DNA from: Primulina eburnea | Taxonomy: Eukaryota > Streptophyta > Magnoliopsida > Lamiales > Gesneriaceae | Length of the DNA: 64,000 nt | Assembly (NCBI RefSeq): GCF_022965805.1 | Contig: NC_133105.1 | Span: forward strand, 27,813,208 to 27,877,207 | Direction of reading: 5' to 3' | In this document: in pieces, positions 1-11,029 of the stretch | How positions within the stretch are numbered: the stretch's first letter is position 1 | Layout: the number at the start of each line of letters is the position of its first letter | The notes under the pieces: model-generated | Told to the model about the DNA's origin: nothing | The model's database searches: none | Seen by the model: the letters and a program-made list of their open reading frames with translations, nothing else | Translations under genes and position numbers: made by a program

Positions 1-713
1 GTTATGTCTTCCCGTATATCACATGAATTATACCTTTGTCGTCCCCGTCTGAGGAAGACGAAGTTTCGAAGTCCTGTATGTCCATCTTCAGTATGAAATG
101 ACTTTATCAAATACACTGTATCAATGTGTAGCTTAAGTCACAATCTGTTCTGATCAATATCTGAACGAAATACAATCTGATCATATCAACAATATCACGA
201 TATAATCTAATTCATATCTGAATCTGATCAATCTATTTAACTGATGTCTCAACAGCATAACAACGCAGTCGCAATACCCCGTCAGTCTCAACACCACATA
301 AATTATCTCAGAATTTATAATCAATCTCAGTACAATTGATAATCTCAACATCTGTATAATCTGAATCAATAATAACACAACTCTGATGTCGAATCTTAAT
401 CCAATCACTTCTAAAAAATCATAATAATTCCATAAACAGTCCGTTTATAAATCTGACTTCGATTCTACAATATCTTCAGTAGTAGAAACACCATATCTGA
501 ATCCTATTCAATTCTGACAACATTATATTTTCAAAACATGTCTAAACGTATTAAAACTTACGTCCAATTGTAGCTGTCGTTACTATGAACACGGTACTGA
601 AGCCGGATTTAAAATCGTATACTCAAATCTTGCTAAATCACAATTTGAAGCTTCGATAGAATTTGGAGAATAACTCTCGTTTCTTTCTTCGGAATTCTGA
701 AGGATTTTGCTTG

Positions 714-724
714 TATATATATAT

Positions 725-758
<34 letters not shown>
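714..758. repeat. (TA)n microsatellite, TATA-like
   Basis: Alternating TA with one AAT interruption near 737. In the LTR sense (minus) it lies about 50 bases downstream of the palindrome array, the same place as the TATA-like sequence at 5768-5777 in the other LTR, so it may be the LTR promoter or a microsatellite that grew from it. Confidence 0.7.
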
Positions 759-806
759 CCATGACATGCAAGAGAGCAAGTGGCATCGTGCATGTTCAGC
801 ACGTTT

Positions 807-1097
807 CGCGCATATGCGCCAACAATGTCGCGCATATGCGCCGGTAGCTCACACCAGCATTTTGCCAACTCGTGCATATGCGTCAATCATTCTGCCTAAC
901 CCGCGCATATACGCCATTTAAGTCGCGCATATGCACCAATCCTTCTGGACCTTCCGCGCATATGCGCCACTAATCTCGCGCATATGCGCCAAGGCTTCTG
1001 GAGGTGTCGCGCATATGCGCGCATGTCTTCGCGCATGTGCGCCAACCTTACTGTGATTCTCGTGCATGTGCGCCACTCTTGATCGCGCATGTGCGCT
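807..1097. repeat. Array of GCGCATATGCGC palindromes
   Basis: Eleven copies of a 12-14 base palindrome with core GCGCATATGCGC (variants GCGCATGTGCGC and GTGCATATGCGT) are separated by irregular spacers of about 7 to 35 bases. Because spacers differ in length and sequence this is not a simple tandem repeat. The core is self-complementary and rich in CG and in CATATG/CATGTG E-box-like hexamers. Confidence 0.9.
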
Positions 1098-1267
1098 AAC
1101 ACATAAATTTGCACACATAATTTACACCTTTCTTATGTGTTCTGGTCCGATCCGTTCCGTCTATAATTATCTCAATTACTTCAATAATCATTCCAGATTA
1201 ATTATCAATTACGGTAATCATACTCAATTCATTTCAGATTACGGTAATTAAATTCTCGGGCATTACA

Positions 1268-2320
1268 AAATACCTACCTGGTATTCGACTCTGACTATCA
1301 ATATCAAATTCTGCTGTATCATTCTGAAACACCTGACATCACAAGATAATCATTCTTATACAGTACAAATCACATATCTGTTACTCTGATCGATGTTCTG
1401 CTCTGATTATCGAATTCAAGTTCTAAACATTCTGATCAAATTTCTGAACTGCTGTAATTCTCAAATTCAGCTCTGATTCGGTTTTAACTGTATATAATCT
1501 CAACGGTTCACAAAAATCTGTATCAAACACTGATTCAAAATAACCGTAATATCAAATCAGATTCAGACAATAAATAATATATACTAATCTAGTAGATTCA
1601 ATAAACTTATAAAACTGCAATTTCTGACAATAATATCAATTCTGATTAACTGATCACATTTTCTGACTGTCTATATCAACTGCTATATCCTCTGCAAATA
1701 TAATATGCCCCAAACAATACAATCTGTATCAATACTTATCTAGAAGCAAACAACTCTCAAGCAGTTCAAAGCACAATCAGATCAGATAATCTGCCAATTC
1801 AGACAAAAATAAATTTCTGACATTTCTGACATCTCTGAAATTTCTGATCTTTCTGATATCGATATCGTTATCAGCCCCTGATCACAATCTCAACTGTGTC
1901 AAAATCAATAGGTATACTAACTTCAGATATCGCATACTTTGAATACAATCTGTTTCAAGCAGGATTCTTATCTGAATAATTTCTGTATACAATCATCACA
2001 GTTCTCAAAATATTCAATAAAATCTTCAGATATTCGATTCGATCAATCAAATGCTGCAATTATATCAAAATCTCATAGATACAATGAGCATAAAATCATC
2101 AGAACATCTCTGAATATACTGACACATGCCAAAGAGCAACACTAAATCAGATGTAACTCCTGGTCGGTACTCTTCTATTGATCTTTCAATTCATTATGTA
2201 TCATTCTGTACATTCAATATTATTTTGTACTGAATTCTAAAACAACAATCAGTATCTGACCTAAATTCAATTCTGAAATCTATCTTTCTGATATAAAGCA
2301 ATTCTAAAATCTTATCTGGC
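1268..2320. other. AT-rich retroelement interior, no gene
   Basis: This stretch between the LTR start at 1267 and the protease relic is AT-rich and full of TCTGAT/CTGAAT words like those in the LTRs. No protein motif, RNA gene or clean repeat boundary is visible. In an intact element reverse transcriptase and integrase would lie here, so it appears to be replaced or decayed sequence. Confidence 0.5.
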
Positions 2321-2324
2321 AACA

Positions 2325-2600
2325 TCAGCCAATTCGCACATCATTGGCAAATATGTCAATGTTAGGCTCGATTTCAGTACATCTACTGAATACATAAGGA
2401 TACCATCTGTTCCTTTCTGTATTAATCGAGTCCCTAGACAACACAAATATCAAAGGAATTCTGAATCTAGAATCCTTACTGTACTCATCAGCCCTATCTG
2501 GTCTGAATCTTACATTCTCTTGAAAAGAATCTATAATAGTTCTGTACTTGTTTAGCATATTAATATCAATAATGCGGTCAAATCAGAAACACAAGTACAT
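2325..2600 (-). pseudogene. Gypsy protease/RT-linker relic
   Basis: Translation of the minus strand gives LNKYRTIIDSF, PDRADE, KDSRFRIPL and VLSRDSINTE. These match, in order, the segment that follows the aspartic protease in plant gypsy polyproteins (usually MDWLxKYRAxIDC, then a short linker to reverse transcriptase). The reading frame is open for only 77 codons and catalytic protease residues are not visible upstream, so it is a remnant. It shows that gag at 2890-3690 was once followed by a normal pol region. Confidence 0.5.
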
Positions 2601-2889
2601 CATAATCTAGCTCGATCTCATTCTCATTTTACTGTAGTGTACAATATTTACAGAAATCTCCAATATCAATCTTTCTTTCCCAAAAGGTACTAAGATTAAT
2701 ACCACAGCAATACAGACCCAACAGGTACCATATATATCAATGCAACTCAGTCAAAGATAATCGTAGAGAATGCATTAGTATATATCAATACATGTGCAAT
2801 CTAATCATAAACTAATAGTACCTGCCACGGTATCATCAAGTGTCACTTGGGTCTATTCCTCAGTCGTTGTCCTCAGACAATTCTGTTCC

Positions 2890-3690
2890 CTAAAATCTTC
2901 GGGAACCTTTCTGGGGGCAGACTCTAGCAAAGTGTCCCGGTTGTTTACAAATATTGCATCTACCAGTAACTCCCTGGCATTGCTCTGTGGAATGTCTCCC
3001 TCCACAAGTCCTGCAATATACCCCGGTATAGCTCGGGCTGGAACCACTGGAGCTAGACGAGCCACTTCCTAACTTCTTCAACTGTTTCTTTTGAATTTTC
3101 AATGGTTCTTTCTTTTTACCACTGCTGCTGTCAATCTCAACTCTAGAATGCAGTTGCTGTGGATTTGGTGCTGGAAGATCATACGATGCTCCTTGTTGTC
3201 CCCTCAGAACTGTTTCTGCTCTTTTGGCCCTATTCAATGTATCAGCAAAACTAATCGATCGTTTCACATTCACCAATGTACGTATCTCTGGATTCAATCC
3301 CTTAATGAACTGACTATATATAGCATCATCATTTCTAGCCACAAGAGGGGCAAAACGTAGTAAGGTGAAGAACTGAGCCAAATACTCATCAATACTCATC
3401 TGACCCTGTCTCAAATCTGCAAACTCTGCACTTTTGTCCTGTCTATATGATACCGGGAAAAATCTTTGATAGAATTCAACCTTGAAAATTTTCCACGTAA
3501 TCACTGAACGACTCTGTTCTAAGGCTCCTTTGGTTAGTAACCACCATCTTCTTGCAGTCTCTTGCAACTGGTTCTCAATCAACTTGATTCTACAATCATC
3601 TGTGAAATCAAGAAAGTCAAATAACATTTCTGTGTCCTCAAGCCAATTCTCACAATCTGCTGACGTCTCAGTACCCTTCAGAATCGGCGG
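2890..3690 (-). pseudogene. Gypsy gag (capsid and double zinc knuckle)
   Basis: The longest open part (2890-3627, 245 codons) is a plant Ty3/gypsy Gag. The retrotransposon gag domain (ARRWW, FYQRFFP, EFADLRQGQMSIDEYLAQF, LNPEIRT) covers about residues 25-135. A basic and serine-rich linker (KKKEPLKIQKKQLKKL) follows. The C-terminus has two zinc knuckles, CRTCGGRHSTEQC and CNICKQPGHFARVC, the nucleocapsid that packages element RNA. In-frame residues upstream (SADCENWLEDTE) extend to about 3690, so the methionine at 3627 is internal. Farther 5' the frame is broken. The polymerase that should follow is absent, making this a gag-bearing, non-autonomous or internally deleted copy. Confidence 0.85.
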
Positions 3691-4090
3691 TTGCTCTTCA
3701 ATTGTGTTTCCATCTGAGTTTCGGACATATCTGTCTGTTCATACGAAGTACTACCTCTTTCCGGAATTCTTCGGAGAGGTACATTTGATTACCAAAAACA
3801 TTAGTAACCCAATACAACAAATCTGTTTCAATCTTTCTCTGATCATCTTACTGGTAATCAAGAATCAAATCTGATTAATATTCAGTGATACATAATACCA
3901 ATTCCAATCAAATAATCAGGTAAACATGTATCTCAAAGCAGTAACACAAACTCTCATGCTAGCACACATGTAAGTCAACACGATAATGAATCACATGCTA
4001 GCAATCACATGCAAGGAATAGGAAATTTAATCTACCCCGCTCATCTAAAGGTTCTATCAACTCTGACTATCTCAATCTAAAGGATCTATG

Positions 4091-4100
4091 GCTGATACCA
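4091..4100 (-). promoter_or_regulatory. Primer binding site (initiator Met tRNA type)
   Basis: The minus strand reads TGGTATCAGC three bases after the LTR end (ACAACA at 4103-4108 on the complement). TGGTATCAGAGC is the usual initiator-tRNA primer site of plant gypsy elements; the first nine bases agree. It fixes the element's orientation and the LTR boundary. Confidence 0.75.
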
Positions 4101-5767
4101 CCTGTTGTGGGACCCAGACGCTAATCATTTTCTTAATCATCTTTGGGATTTATTTATCAATTAAGATAAAACAAGGGTCTAAATTTTTTTTTTAAAGTAC
4201 AAGTGCGGAAGGTAATGGCATCAATCTAATATACATCTCAGTATAAAAGTACAATAATGTACATTATTCACTCAAACTAATCTAGGGTTTAACTACTAAA
4301 TTTCAAGTATTAAACCAAGTCTACAATAAGTCCGAAATCACCACGCTAAACTCGTCTTCTCTCATCATCTTCTTGACCCCGATCTTGTCCCACCTGTTGT
4401 CATGCACACATACAAAACAAGACAACAGCCGGATACTCCGGTGAGATATAGATATCCCAGTATAAAACATGATAAGCATGCATGAACGCCATATAAATCA
4501 TAAAGCATACTATCATGCATAACATCAATAACAATATGTTCCATGGTCTGTGAAACTAAATCAGATAAGTATGCAATGACAATGGTTCCCAAATTCTCTG
4601 AACTCACAATAACATAAGCATGCAAGTAATAACAATGGATTCCCTGATCTAGGAACCAATCTATCTAAACATGCTAGTCAAATCAAATCATGTCTTGACT
4701 CGATGTCTTGACTCGACTCGACTCGATTCTAACTCTAGGGATCCCGGTGTGAATAAGACGTCAATGGATGTCACCTACCTTCTCAATCGGGGTGACTGTA
4801 CGTCTTATTCCTAGACTTCGGTCTGATCTGTATCGACATCTACAATAGGAGAGGTGATCTTCCCCTAAGCTGCGATATCACCGAACGTCTAGAAGTCTGA
4901 CTGTTCTGTCAAGACTCTCCTATCTTAAATGCAATGCATATCAATCTATAAACAAAGAATAAACATCTCAAAAGATTTGAATACAAATTCTATAAACAAA
5001 TCATAATATAAATAATCATTCTAGTATGTGATTTTGGTTGGAACTCAAATTAGATCTCATTTGAGTTGTATCTCCCCAAACAAAACATGAATTATACCTT
5101 TGTCTTCCTGGTCTGACGAAGAAGAAGCTTGGTATTCCAATCTGTCCATACCCAGTTTGGCAATAACAATCATATGAATACAATATCAGTATATAACTCA
5201 GTTCAAAGTTTGTTCTGATTAATCCTCAACTCAATACATAATCTGATCAATATCAATGACATAACAATGCAATCTCAATCAATATCAAATCTGATCAGAT
5301 GTCAGTCTGATGATGTTTCGACGGCATAACAATACAATCTGAATAACCACGTCAATCTCAACATCACAAATATAATATTAGAACTCATAATCAATACTGT
5401 ATAACTCGTAATCTCAACGATAACACAAATCTGATATCGAATCTCAGTCAAATCAACACCAAAAATCATAACAATTACAGAAACAGTCTGTTCTTTAATA
5501 TGACTTCAATTATACAATGTCTACTGTAACAGAAACACCATATCTGATTCATATTCAATTCTGACAATCTCATAAATTCAAATCTTGTCTAAACGTAATA
5601 AAACTTACGTCCTTGTGTAGCTCGTAGCAAGATGAACTCAGAACTGCAGTCGGATTTGAATTCTGATGGACGGATCTTTCACAATCGCAAATCTAAAAGG
5701 CGTAAGGAAAATTCTCTCCAAAGCTCGGCCTCTTTTTCTGAATTTCCGAGGGAAAAACGTGTCATTC

Positions 5768-5777
5768 TTATATATAT
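5768..5777 (-). promoter_or_regulatory. TATA-like box of the gypsy LTR
   Basis: The minus strand reads AATATATATAAG. It lies about 50 bases downstream (element sense) of the palindrome array and matches the position of the TA tract at 714-758 and of GATATAATAC at 31117-31126 in two other LTRs. Role inferred from position; no transcript data. Confidence 0.45.
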
Positions 5778-5824
5778 TGCATGCAACACCAGGAAACGTG
5801 GCTTATTTTTCAAGCTGCACGTTG

Positions 5825-6044
5825 CACCGCGGGTACGCTGTGCTCTCGGCACCAATTTCATTTTTCTGAAATTCGACGACCGCGGGTGCGGTCTTGTTCG
5901 TACCGCGGGTGCGGTCACCCTACTGTAGCTGCACCGCGAGTGCGGTCCTTCTAGCACCACGGGTGCGGTGATGTTTCGGCCTTCCCTTCATAATTTCATT
6001 TTAATGACCGCGGGTGTACTCGTGTTCTAAGCGCGGGTGCGGTC
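5825..6044. repeat. Array of GACCGCGGGTGCGGTC inverted repeats
   Basis: Seven copies of a 16-base motif whose arms GACCGC and GCGGTC are complementary around GGGT, with variants such as ACCACGGGTGCGGTG. Spacing is irregular. In element sense the motif reads GCACCCGCGGT, the same as the array at 30862-31084, but unlike the array in the LTR at 1-1267. Confidence 0.88.
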
Positions 6045-6149
6045 TCTCTTGTACTCAAAAACTCTAATTTCTCATGTCTTTTCTCCCCTCATTGCACGTC
6101 ATGCATTCTCATACCTTCCGAGTTCCACGTTAATGAGGATTAATAATCT

Positions 6150-6870
6150 CGAGCCTCACAATCCAGCTGAAATGGCTCAGTTGAACTCAGACCAAATAGA
6201 AGATGTGCAAGTGCCAATTGAAGACCAACCAGCTCAACTGGCGTTCAAACTTCCACCCATCAGGAACCAGTTGAAGAAACTACTACTGAAATAGCTCAAG
6301 CTGAGACTGAAGCACCACAGTTGGCCATGGTTATTTTCAATGAAGAAGACAAGGAAAAAGATCCATATACACCTAAAACCTTGTCTCCTAAGATCCCTGT
6401 GGCTGCTGATATTATGATTGAAGAAATATAGTCCAGCTTGCACAATCTTATTTCAACTGTTACTAATATAAAGTCAACCTAAATACTGCATACATTAAAG
6501 ATTGATTCTATGAAGGAGAATACTATGAAGAGCCTACATCAGTTTACTAAAGATATTATTTCCTTGTTTCTCCTAGTAGATCGGTTGAAAAAGGATAGAG
6601 TGACAGTGCCAGCTCTTTTCCAAACTCAAGACATGATTATCAATAGGATTGATTTCATACAAACAATCATGACAAAGAGAATGGATTTGATGCAGGAACA
6701 GTTGTTAAATGCTATGTCCCAAGTCACTTCAGAAGTCCGCATTTTATCCAAGTGAGTTGGTGGTGTTGACAAACAGGGGAAAGAAGAACAACAACAACAA
6801 TCAAAGAAGAGACCAATTCAACCAACTGATCAAGAACCGGCTGATAAAAGAGCTAAGAAATAAATATCAG
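6150..6870 (+). pseudogene. Relic of an extra retrotransposon ORF (coiled-coil-like)
   Basis: Broken frames on the plus strand encode an acidic, glutamine-rich stretch (AQLNSDQIEDVQ, DEEKD-type text), then a helical region rich in leucine and charged residues (KSLHQFTKDIISLF, FIQTIMTKRMDLMQEQLL), then a basic end (SKKRPIQPTDQEPADKRAKK). Several frameshifts and stops separate the pieces. I recall similar helical accessory proteins encoded beside copia-type LTRs in Lamiales genomes, but the family has no name I can give. It lies 240 bases upstream of a polypurine tract and LTR, consistent with being the last coding part of that element. A 34-base block starting TTTGTACGAATCTG occurs twice, near 6936 and 7004. 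Confidence 0.4.
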
Positions 6871-7108
6871 TTAGAAGACGGTCTCATCAGTTTATTCTTT
6901 GATTTGGCAGAATATCAGTTTGAAGGTTCTTCATTCTTTGTACGAATCTGTACAGTGAGAGATTATTTGCATTCTTTCATTCTTTTATTTAATTCTTTCA
7001 TTATTTGTACGAATCTGTACAGTGAAAGATTATTTGCAATTGAAAGATTATTTTATCTACAAGGTTAAGATCATATCAGTTCTTCAATTCTAAGTTTTGT
7101 CAAACACC

Positions 7109-7122
7109 AAAAAGTGAGAAAT
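7109..7122 (+). promoter_or_regulatory. Polypurine tract of copia-type element
   Basis: AAAAAGTGAGAAAT lies directly before TGTTGGAATC, the start of an LTR. A purine run at this position primes plus-strand DNA synthesis in LTR elements. The sequence resembles copia polypurine tracts. Confidence 0.6.
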
Positions 7123-8174
7123 TGTTGGAATCAAAATTTCACAGTTTGACAAATTGAGTGTTTGAAGATTACATAACTCATCAACGCAACTTAACATAAT
7201 AACTGAAATGTTATGAACTGAAGTTGCTGACTGATAATTAATGCGCTAAAAATTCGAAGGCAACTGAACTGATTAAAGCTAACTGAAGCTGTACAATGAA
7301 CTGAACTATCAGTTAAGACTGATCAGTTATACAGTCAGTTCATCAATTCAGCTATAAATTCAACTGATAAATCAGCTGGACACGTCATTAGTTAAAGAGC
7401 GTAGCCAACAACCCAAATTTTTTTACAAGAGCATACTGCAACTTGTAGTGGGAGCACCGCATATCAGAATGCCACAGTGTACGATTGTCAGAAGAATGAT
7501 GACATGTCTACCCAGGAAAAGTCAACAGATATATGACATTTAAACGCATTCAATATTACCGTTGGGAGCAAATCCTATAAATAGCCGAGAAAATCGACTG
7601 AGAAGAGAGTTCTAGAGCAATAACGAAGAGAAACAGATAGCAAGAACAAGAAGAAGCAAATAGTTCTCAGTTACAAAAAGTTCACCCTTTATCAGATATA
7701 TTCATAGCTTTCAGGCTATATTTCGAGCACTAGCACAAGCACTTATTGTTACAATATTCGATCTTTTTAGATAAGTTGTGCTTAGAAAAATATATCAGTT
7801 GCTTACTGATAAAAGTGTAGAGATACTAAGAGTTTCAGTTTGGCAGTGTTTAAGACCAAACTGAAGTGGGTTATTACATCTACTGTAACTAATCAAAGTC
7901 TTTTAGTGAAAATCATATACTTGAGACAGGACGTATGAGCATTTGATGTCTCCAAACATCCATAAATCTTTTTGTCCTTATTTTAAAAGTATTCAATCTG
8001 TCTTTCAGTTTGTTTCCACAATTTAAGTTAACTGATTGACATCGACAACAAGATTATCGAATTCAGTTTATAACTAAAAATATTCACCATATCGAAAAGA
8101 TTCGAAAATCGTAAGGTGTTTATTCAACCCCTCCCTTCTAAACATTTTCACTCACCCAACCGATCCTAAAATCA
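7123..8174 (+). mobile_element. Copia-type 3' LTR, plus strand
   Basis: Starts TGTTGGAATC after the polypurine tract and ends near 8174 after a stretch beginning TTTATTCAACCCCTCCC, typical of the 3' region of Tork-like copia LTRs. It shares a block around GAGCATTTGATGTCTCC with the solo LTRs at 8943-10379 and 24719-26157, so the three are related families. The exact end and a target duplication could not be fixed. Confidence 0.6.
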
Positions 8175-8937
8175 TCGTCCATACCTTATTATGTGTGATT
8201 AAGTGTTCTTGTATGAAAAATTAGATATCCTTCTTATATTTTCGTTTTTATTCCCTATACATGATCAAACTATGATTTTCATGATTTTAAATTCATGTTA
8301 TTGATGCATAAAGGGGCTATCAAGATAGGGCTATGAAGTGAGCCGGATTTCAATAGGTTTAAGGGTCCATAGAAGCATGGTTAAGGGCTGTAGAGGAGGG
8401 GAAGAGAGGTGCACAAAACCTAAGGTTTTTATGGGTTGTGGGGCATGATTTTTGGGTTCTTACAGGTGCAGGCTGCGTGCAGAATTTGGGTCGCGTCCAG
8501 GGGTCCTAAGAGGCCTGAGACATGGTCATAGATGGATGAAGGGGCGACTGGTGCAAGGGCTAGGGCTGGAATCGTGAGGCTTGGTCACGCAAGCCTTGTA
8601 GAGGCGCGGGTGAGGGCTGCAAGAGCATTGCTAGTTAGGTCTGGTACAACAACTTGATAAGGGTTCGGTCTAGGTCCTAGGAGGGTTGGTCAGGGTCTGG
8701 TCCACTCGGTTAGTGTCTATGATTGAAGGAAATCTTGAATTGTTAAGGCTAGGGTTTCGATTATAAAGGAAGAAAATTCAGTAGACTATCTAGGCTTCTC
8801 TATGGGTTCTAAATGGTTTGAATTGGGTTGAAACATGGTTAGTTAGGTGTTAGTAAGCTATGGTTAAAGTTTAGTAAAGTTTGGAGTTGATTCGGGTTAA
8901 AACCGGGACTTCTGTTCAAGTTTTAAAACAAATGATG

Positions 8938-10384
8938 AATTTTGAAGGACCGAGTGTGTTAGTGCCTTCGAAGGCATTTCAAACACTATATTCTCCAATG
9001 AGCTGCAATAGCTCGTGTTCTAAGAATATTAACACCGATGAATTAAATCGATTTTTGTTTAAAATCAAGTGGAAGAAACTCGAAGTAATTATTCGTGAAG
9101 AAGATTGTTATATTTGAAAACATTTTAACTTATGTAAACTGAATAACCGAAAAACGATAGATTGGTTTTTGCATTCATCAGTTCAGTTATGGTGACAAAT
9201 GAACTGATGGATACTCTAACTATCCAAACAGTTTGAAAACATCAGTTAATTAGTTAAATACACAAGATATGTTTATGGATGTTTGGAGACTTCAACTGCT
9301 CCTACGTCACCCTTCTACCGCCTCGCATATGATCCACTAGAAGACTTTGAGTTATACAACACTTTGTACAAACCCACTCAGCTAGGACTTACACTACTGC
9401 ATAAACTGAACTCCTAGCTACGACAGAAGGCAGCACCTTCCAGTCAACACTTCTTTAACGTCTATGTGTCAAAGACTACATATACAAGTTTAATGTCTTT
9501 GTGCAAGACTGTATTTGAGTGGTCGAGAGTGTTTGTGTGTGAGAACTGAACAAGGACGTTCTCACACACTGAGGGAAATAAGCTTCTAAAATAAGCAAAT
9601 AACACATTAAAGTGTCCATCTGGGCTGATTGCTTCTGAAAGCTGGTGTGAAATGTGCGTGCCCTTTCTTTTCTCTCTTGTTTGTGTTGAAGCTTTTTGTT
9701 TCTGTATATCGTTCTTTTTCTTCAGCTTCTTCTTCCTGTTGAGTCTTCACTGATCTTCTCTTTATATAGGCCAGAAATTGAACGTACAGTGAGACTCATT
9801 TATTGTATCCATTGCATCTTGAATTCGTTTCTTGGACTTTGTGTCTCGACTTTTCGACTGCCCTTCTGAAAAGTTTGTCTTTAATGTTCTGATGCAACGT
9901 CCATTATTGTCATTTGACTGGACAATTACTTTGTACATTTGTGTATAGCTGGAATCCACTAGAAAGAGCTTGTCTTGATCTACACTGAAAGATTCTGACT
10001 GATGCTTTCGAACTAGTCAGCTAAACTGATCTTCAGTTGGGCTGGTGAAATCAGTTGACTCATCAGTTGAACTGATTTCACTCTCGTTCAGTTGTACTGA
10101 TCAGCTGGGTTTCTTCATCAGTTGAACACTCTTCGGCTGGCCAGGCTTTAGAGGTTCTCCTGCTGAACCACCTATCAACTGGACAATCAGCTGGACTGCT
10201 CAATTGACGTAACAGTTAGACTGATTCAATTTGTGTGATCAGTTGGGCTCTTCATCTTGCGATGTAAACAACTCGTGAATGATCCCAGCTTCTACTCACT
10301 AAGGTAGATTATTAGTAACACAAATTAACAAGTTTTGTTATCATCAAAATCTAGATTGCGAACTTGAAAAGTTCCAACAAATTT
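8938..10384 (-). mobile_element. Solo copia-type LTR with AATTT target duplication
   Basis: A 1437-base LTR (8943-10379) starts TGTTGGAAC and ends CCTTCA in minus sense. It is bounded by the perfect 5-bp duplication AATTT at 8938-8942 and 10380-10384. No internal region is present, so it is a product of LTR-LTR recombination. Many CAGTTGA/AACTGA words give it a low-complexity look. A second copy of nearly the same length lies in the opposite orientation at 24719-26157. Short open frames inside, such as 8881-9117, are not genes. Confidence 0.88.
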
Positions 10385-11029
10385 AGTCGAGGAGCTTAAG
10401 TTTACTGTTTAAAAAATATTTATGGGTGTATTTTAAGGTGTTATGGTAAGTTTGGATGAATTCGGGTCGTCGTTTTAAGGTCCTAGGGTTAATTGGGAAA
10501 GTTAGGGTTTCACGGACAAAAAAGTCATTTTACACATGAAAAATGTTATGAGCGCTGGCAGTGCCCTGAATGCAATAACAAATGTTAAAAATGTTTATTT
10601 TAAAAGATTATGGAATTTTATGATGGAAAACGATAAATGCTAAAAGATGTGTTGCATGCTTGGTTTAAAAGAAAAATGATATCTATATATGAATTTTTAT
10701 AAGTGATTAATATTATAAAAAAGGTTTTGGAGGAGGTGATTTAATTGTGACTAATATTAATACGAATACAAAATGATATGATAACATGTAAGTCTGATGC
10801 TCTGTTGACGGGTGAGAGTGTCGCATATGTCCCAGCCACTTGGTAATATGGTAATACGTAAGATTGATCAATTGACCAACAACTGATAAGAAAATCACAA
10901 TTAATAATCTGAATTCAATAAAGAGAAACATATACATGTATGATGAAAGGAAAAAAAATTAAGTCTATGCATATTCATGTTAAAGCTATTTTATTAAAAA
11001 TAATTTTAGTGTTGCATTTGGATGTATAC

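Larger units (their letters stand above)
1..1267 (-). mobile_element. Ty3/gypsy LTR, partial (left edge of window)
   Basis: On the minus strand the LTR begins with TGTAATGCCC at 1267, just left of a pyrimidine-rich stretch that could be the polypurine tract of the minus strand. It continues beyond the left edge. Bases 1-660 align by eye with about 5080-5690 in the LTR at 4103-6130, for example the blocks around 20-90 and 5087-5150. The element-sense order is a 160-base AT-rich start, a GC-rich palindrome array, a TATA-like tract and a long AT-rich tail. No gene is seen here; open frames in it only read through the repeats. Confidence 0.65.
4103..6130 (-). mobile_element. Ty3/gypsy 5' LTR, minus strand, right end truncated
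   Basis: The LTR's 3' end in element sense is at 4103, next to the primer site. Reading right it contains a long transcribed-type region (4110-5760), a TATA-like site at 5768-5777 and a GC-rich palindrome array at 5825-6044. Sequence near 5080-5690 is shared with bases 1-660. The expected TGTAATGCCC start is not found; sequence changes near 6130 to copia-type material, so about the first 150 bases of the LTR look lost. Open frames here, such as 5632-5960, read through repeats and are not genes. Confidence 0.6.

Noticed and set aside
807..1097. CRISPR-like look of regularly recurring palindromes
   Set aside because: Repeats are only 12-14 bases, spacers are irregular, there are no cas genes and the genome is a plant's.
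638..1118. Open frames reading AHMR/AYAR repeats (638-886, 896-1118, 1066-1251)
   Set aside because: They translate the GCGCATATGCGC array and TA tract in several frames on one strand; no protein family fits and the sequence is LTR.
5632..6294. Open frames in the LTR and just after it (5632-5928, 5679-5960, 6037-6294)
   Set aside because: Overlap on both strands, read through GC-rich motifs or relic sequence, and lack any recognisable domain.
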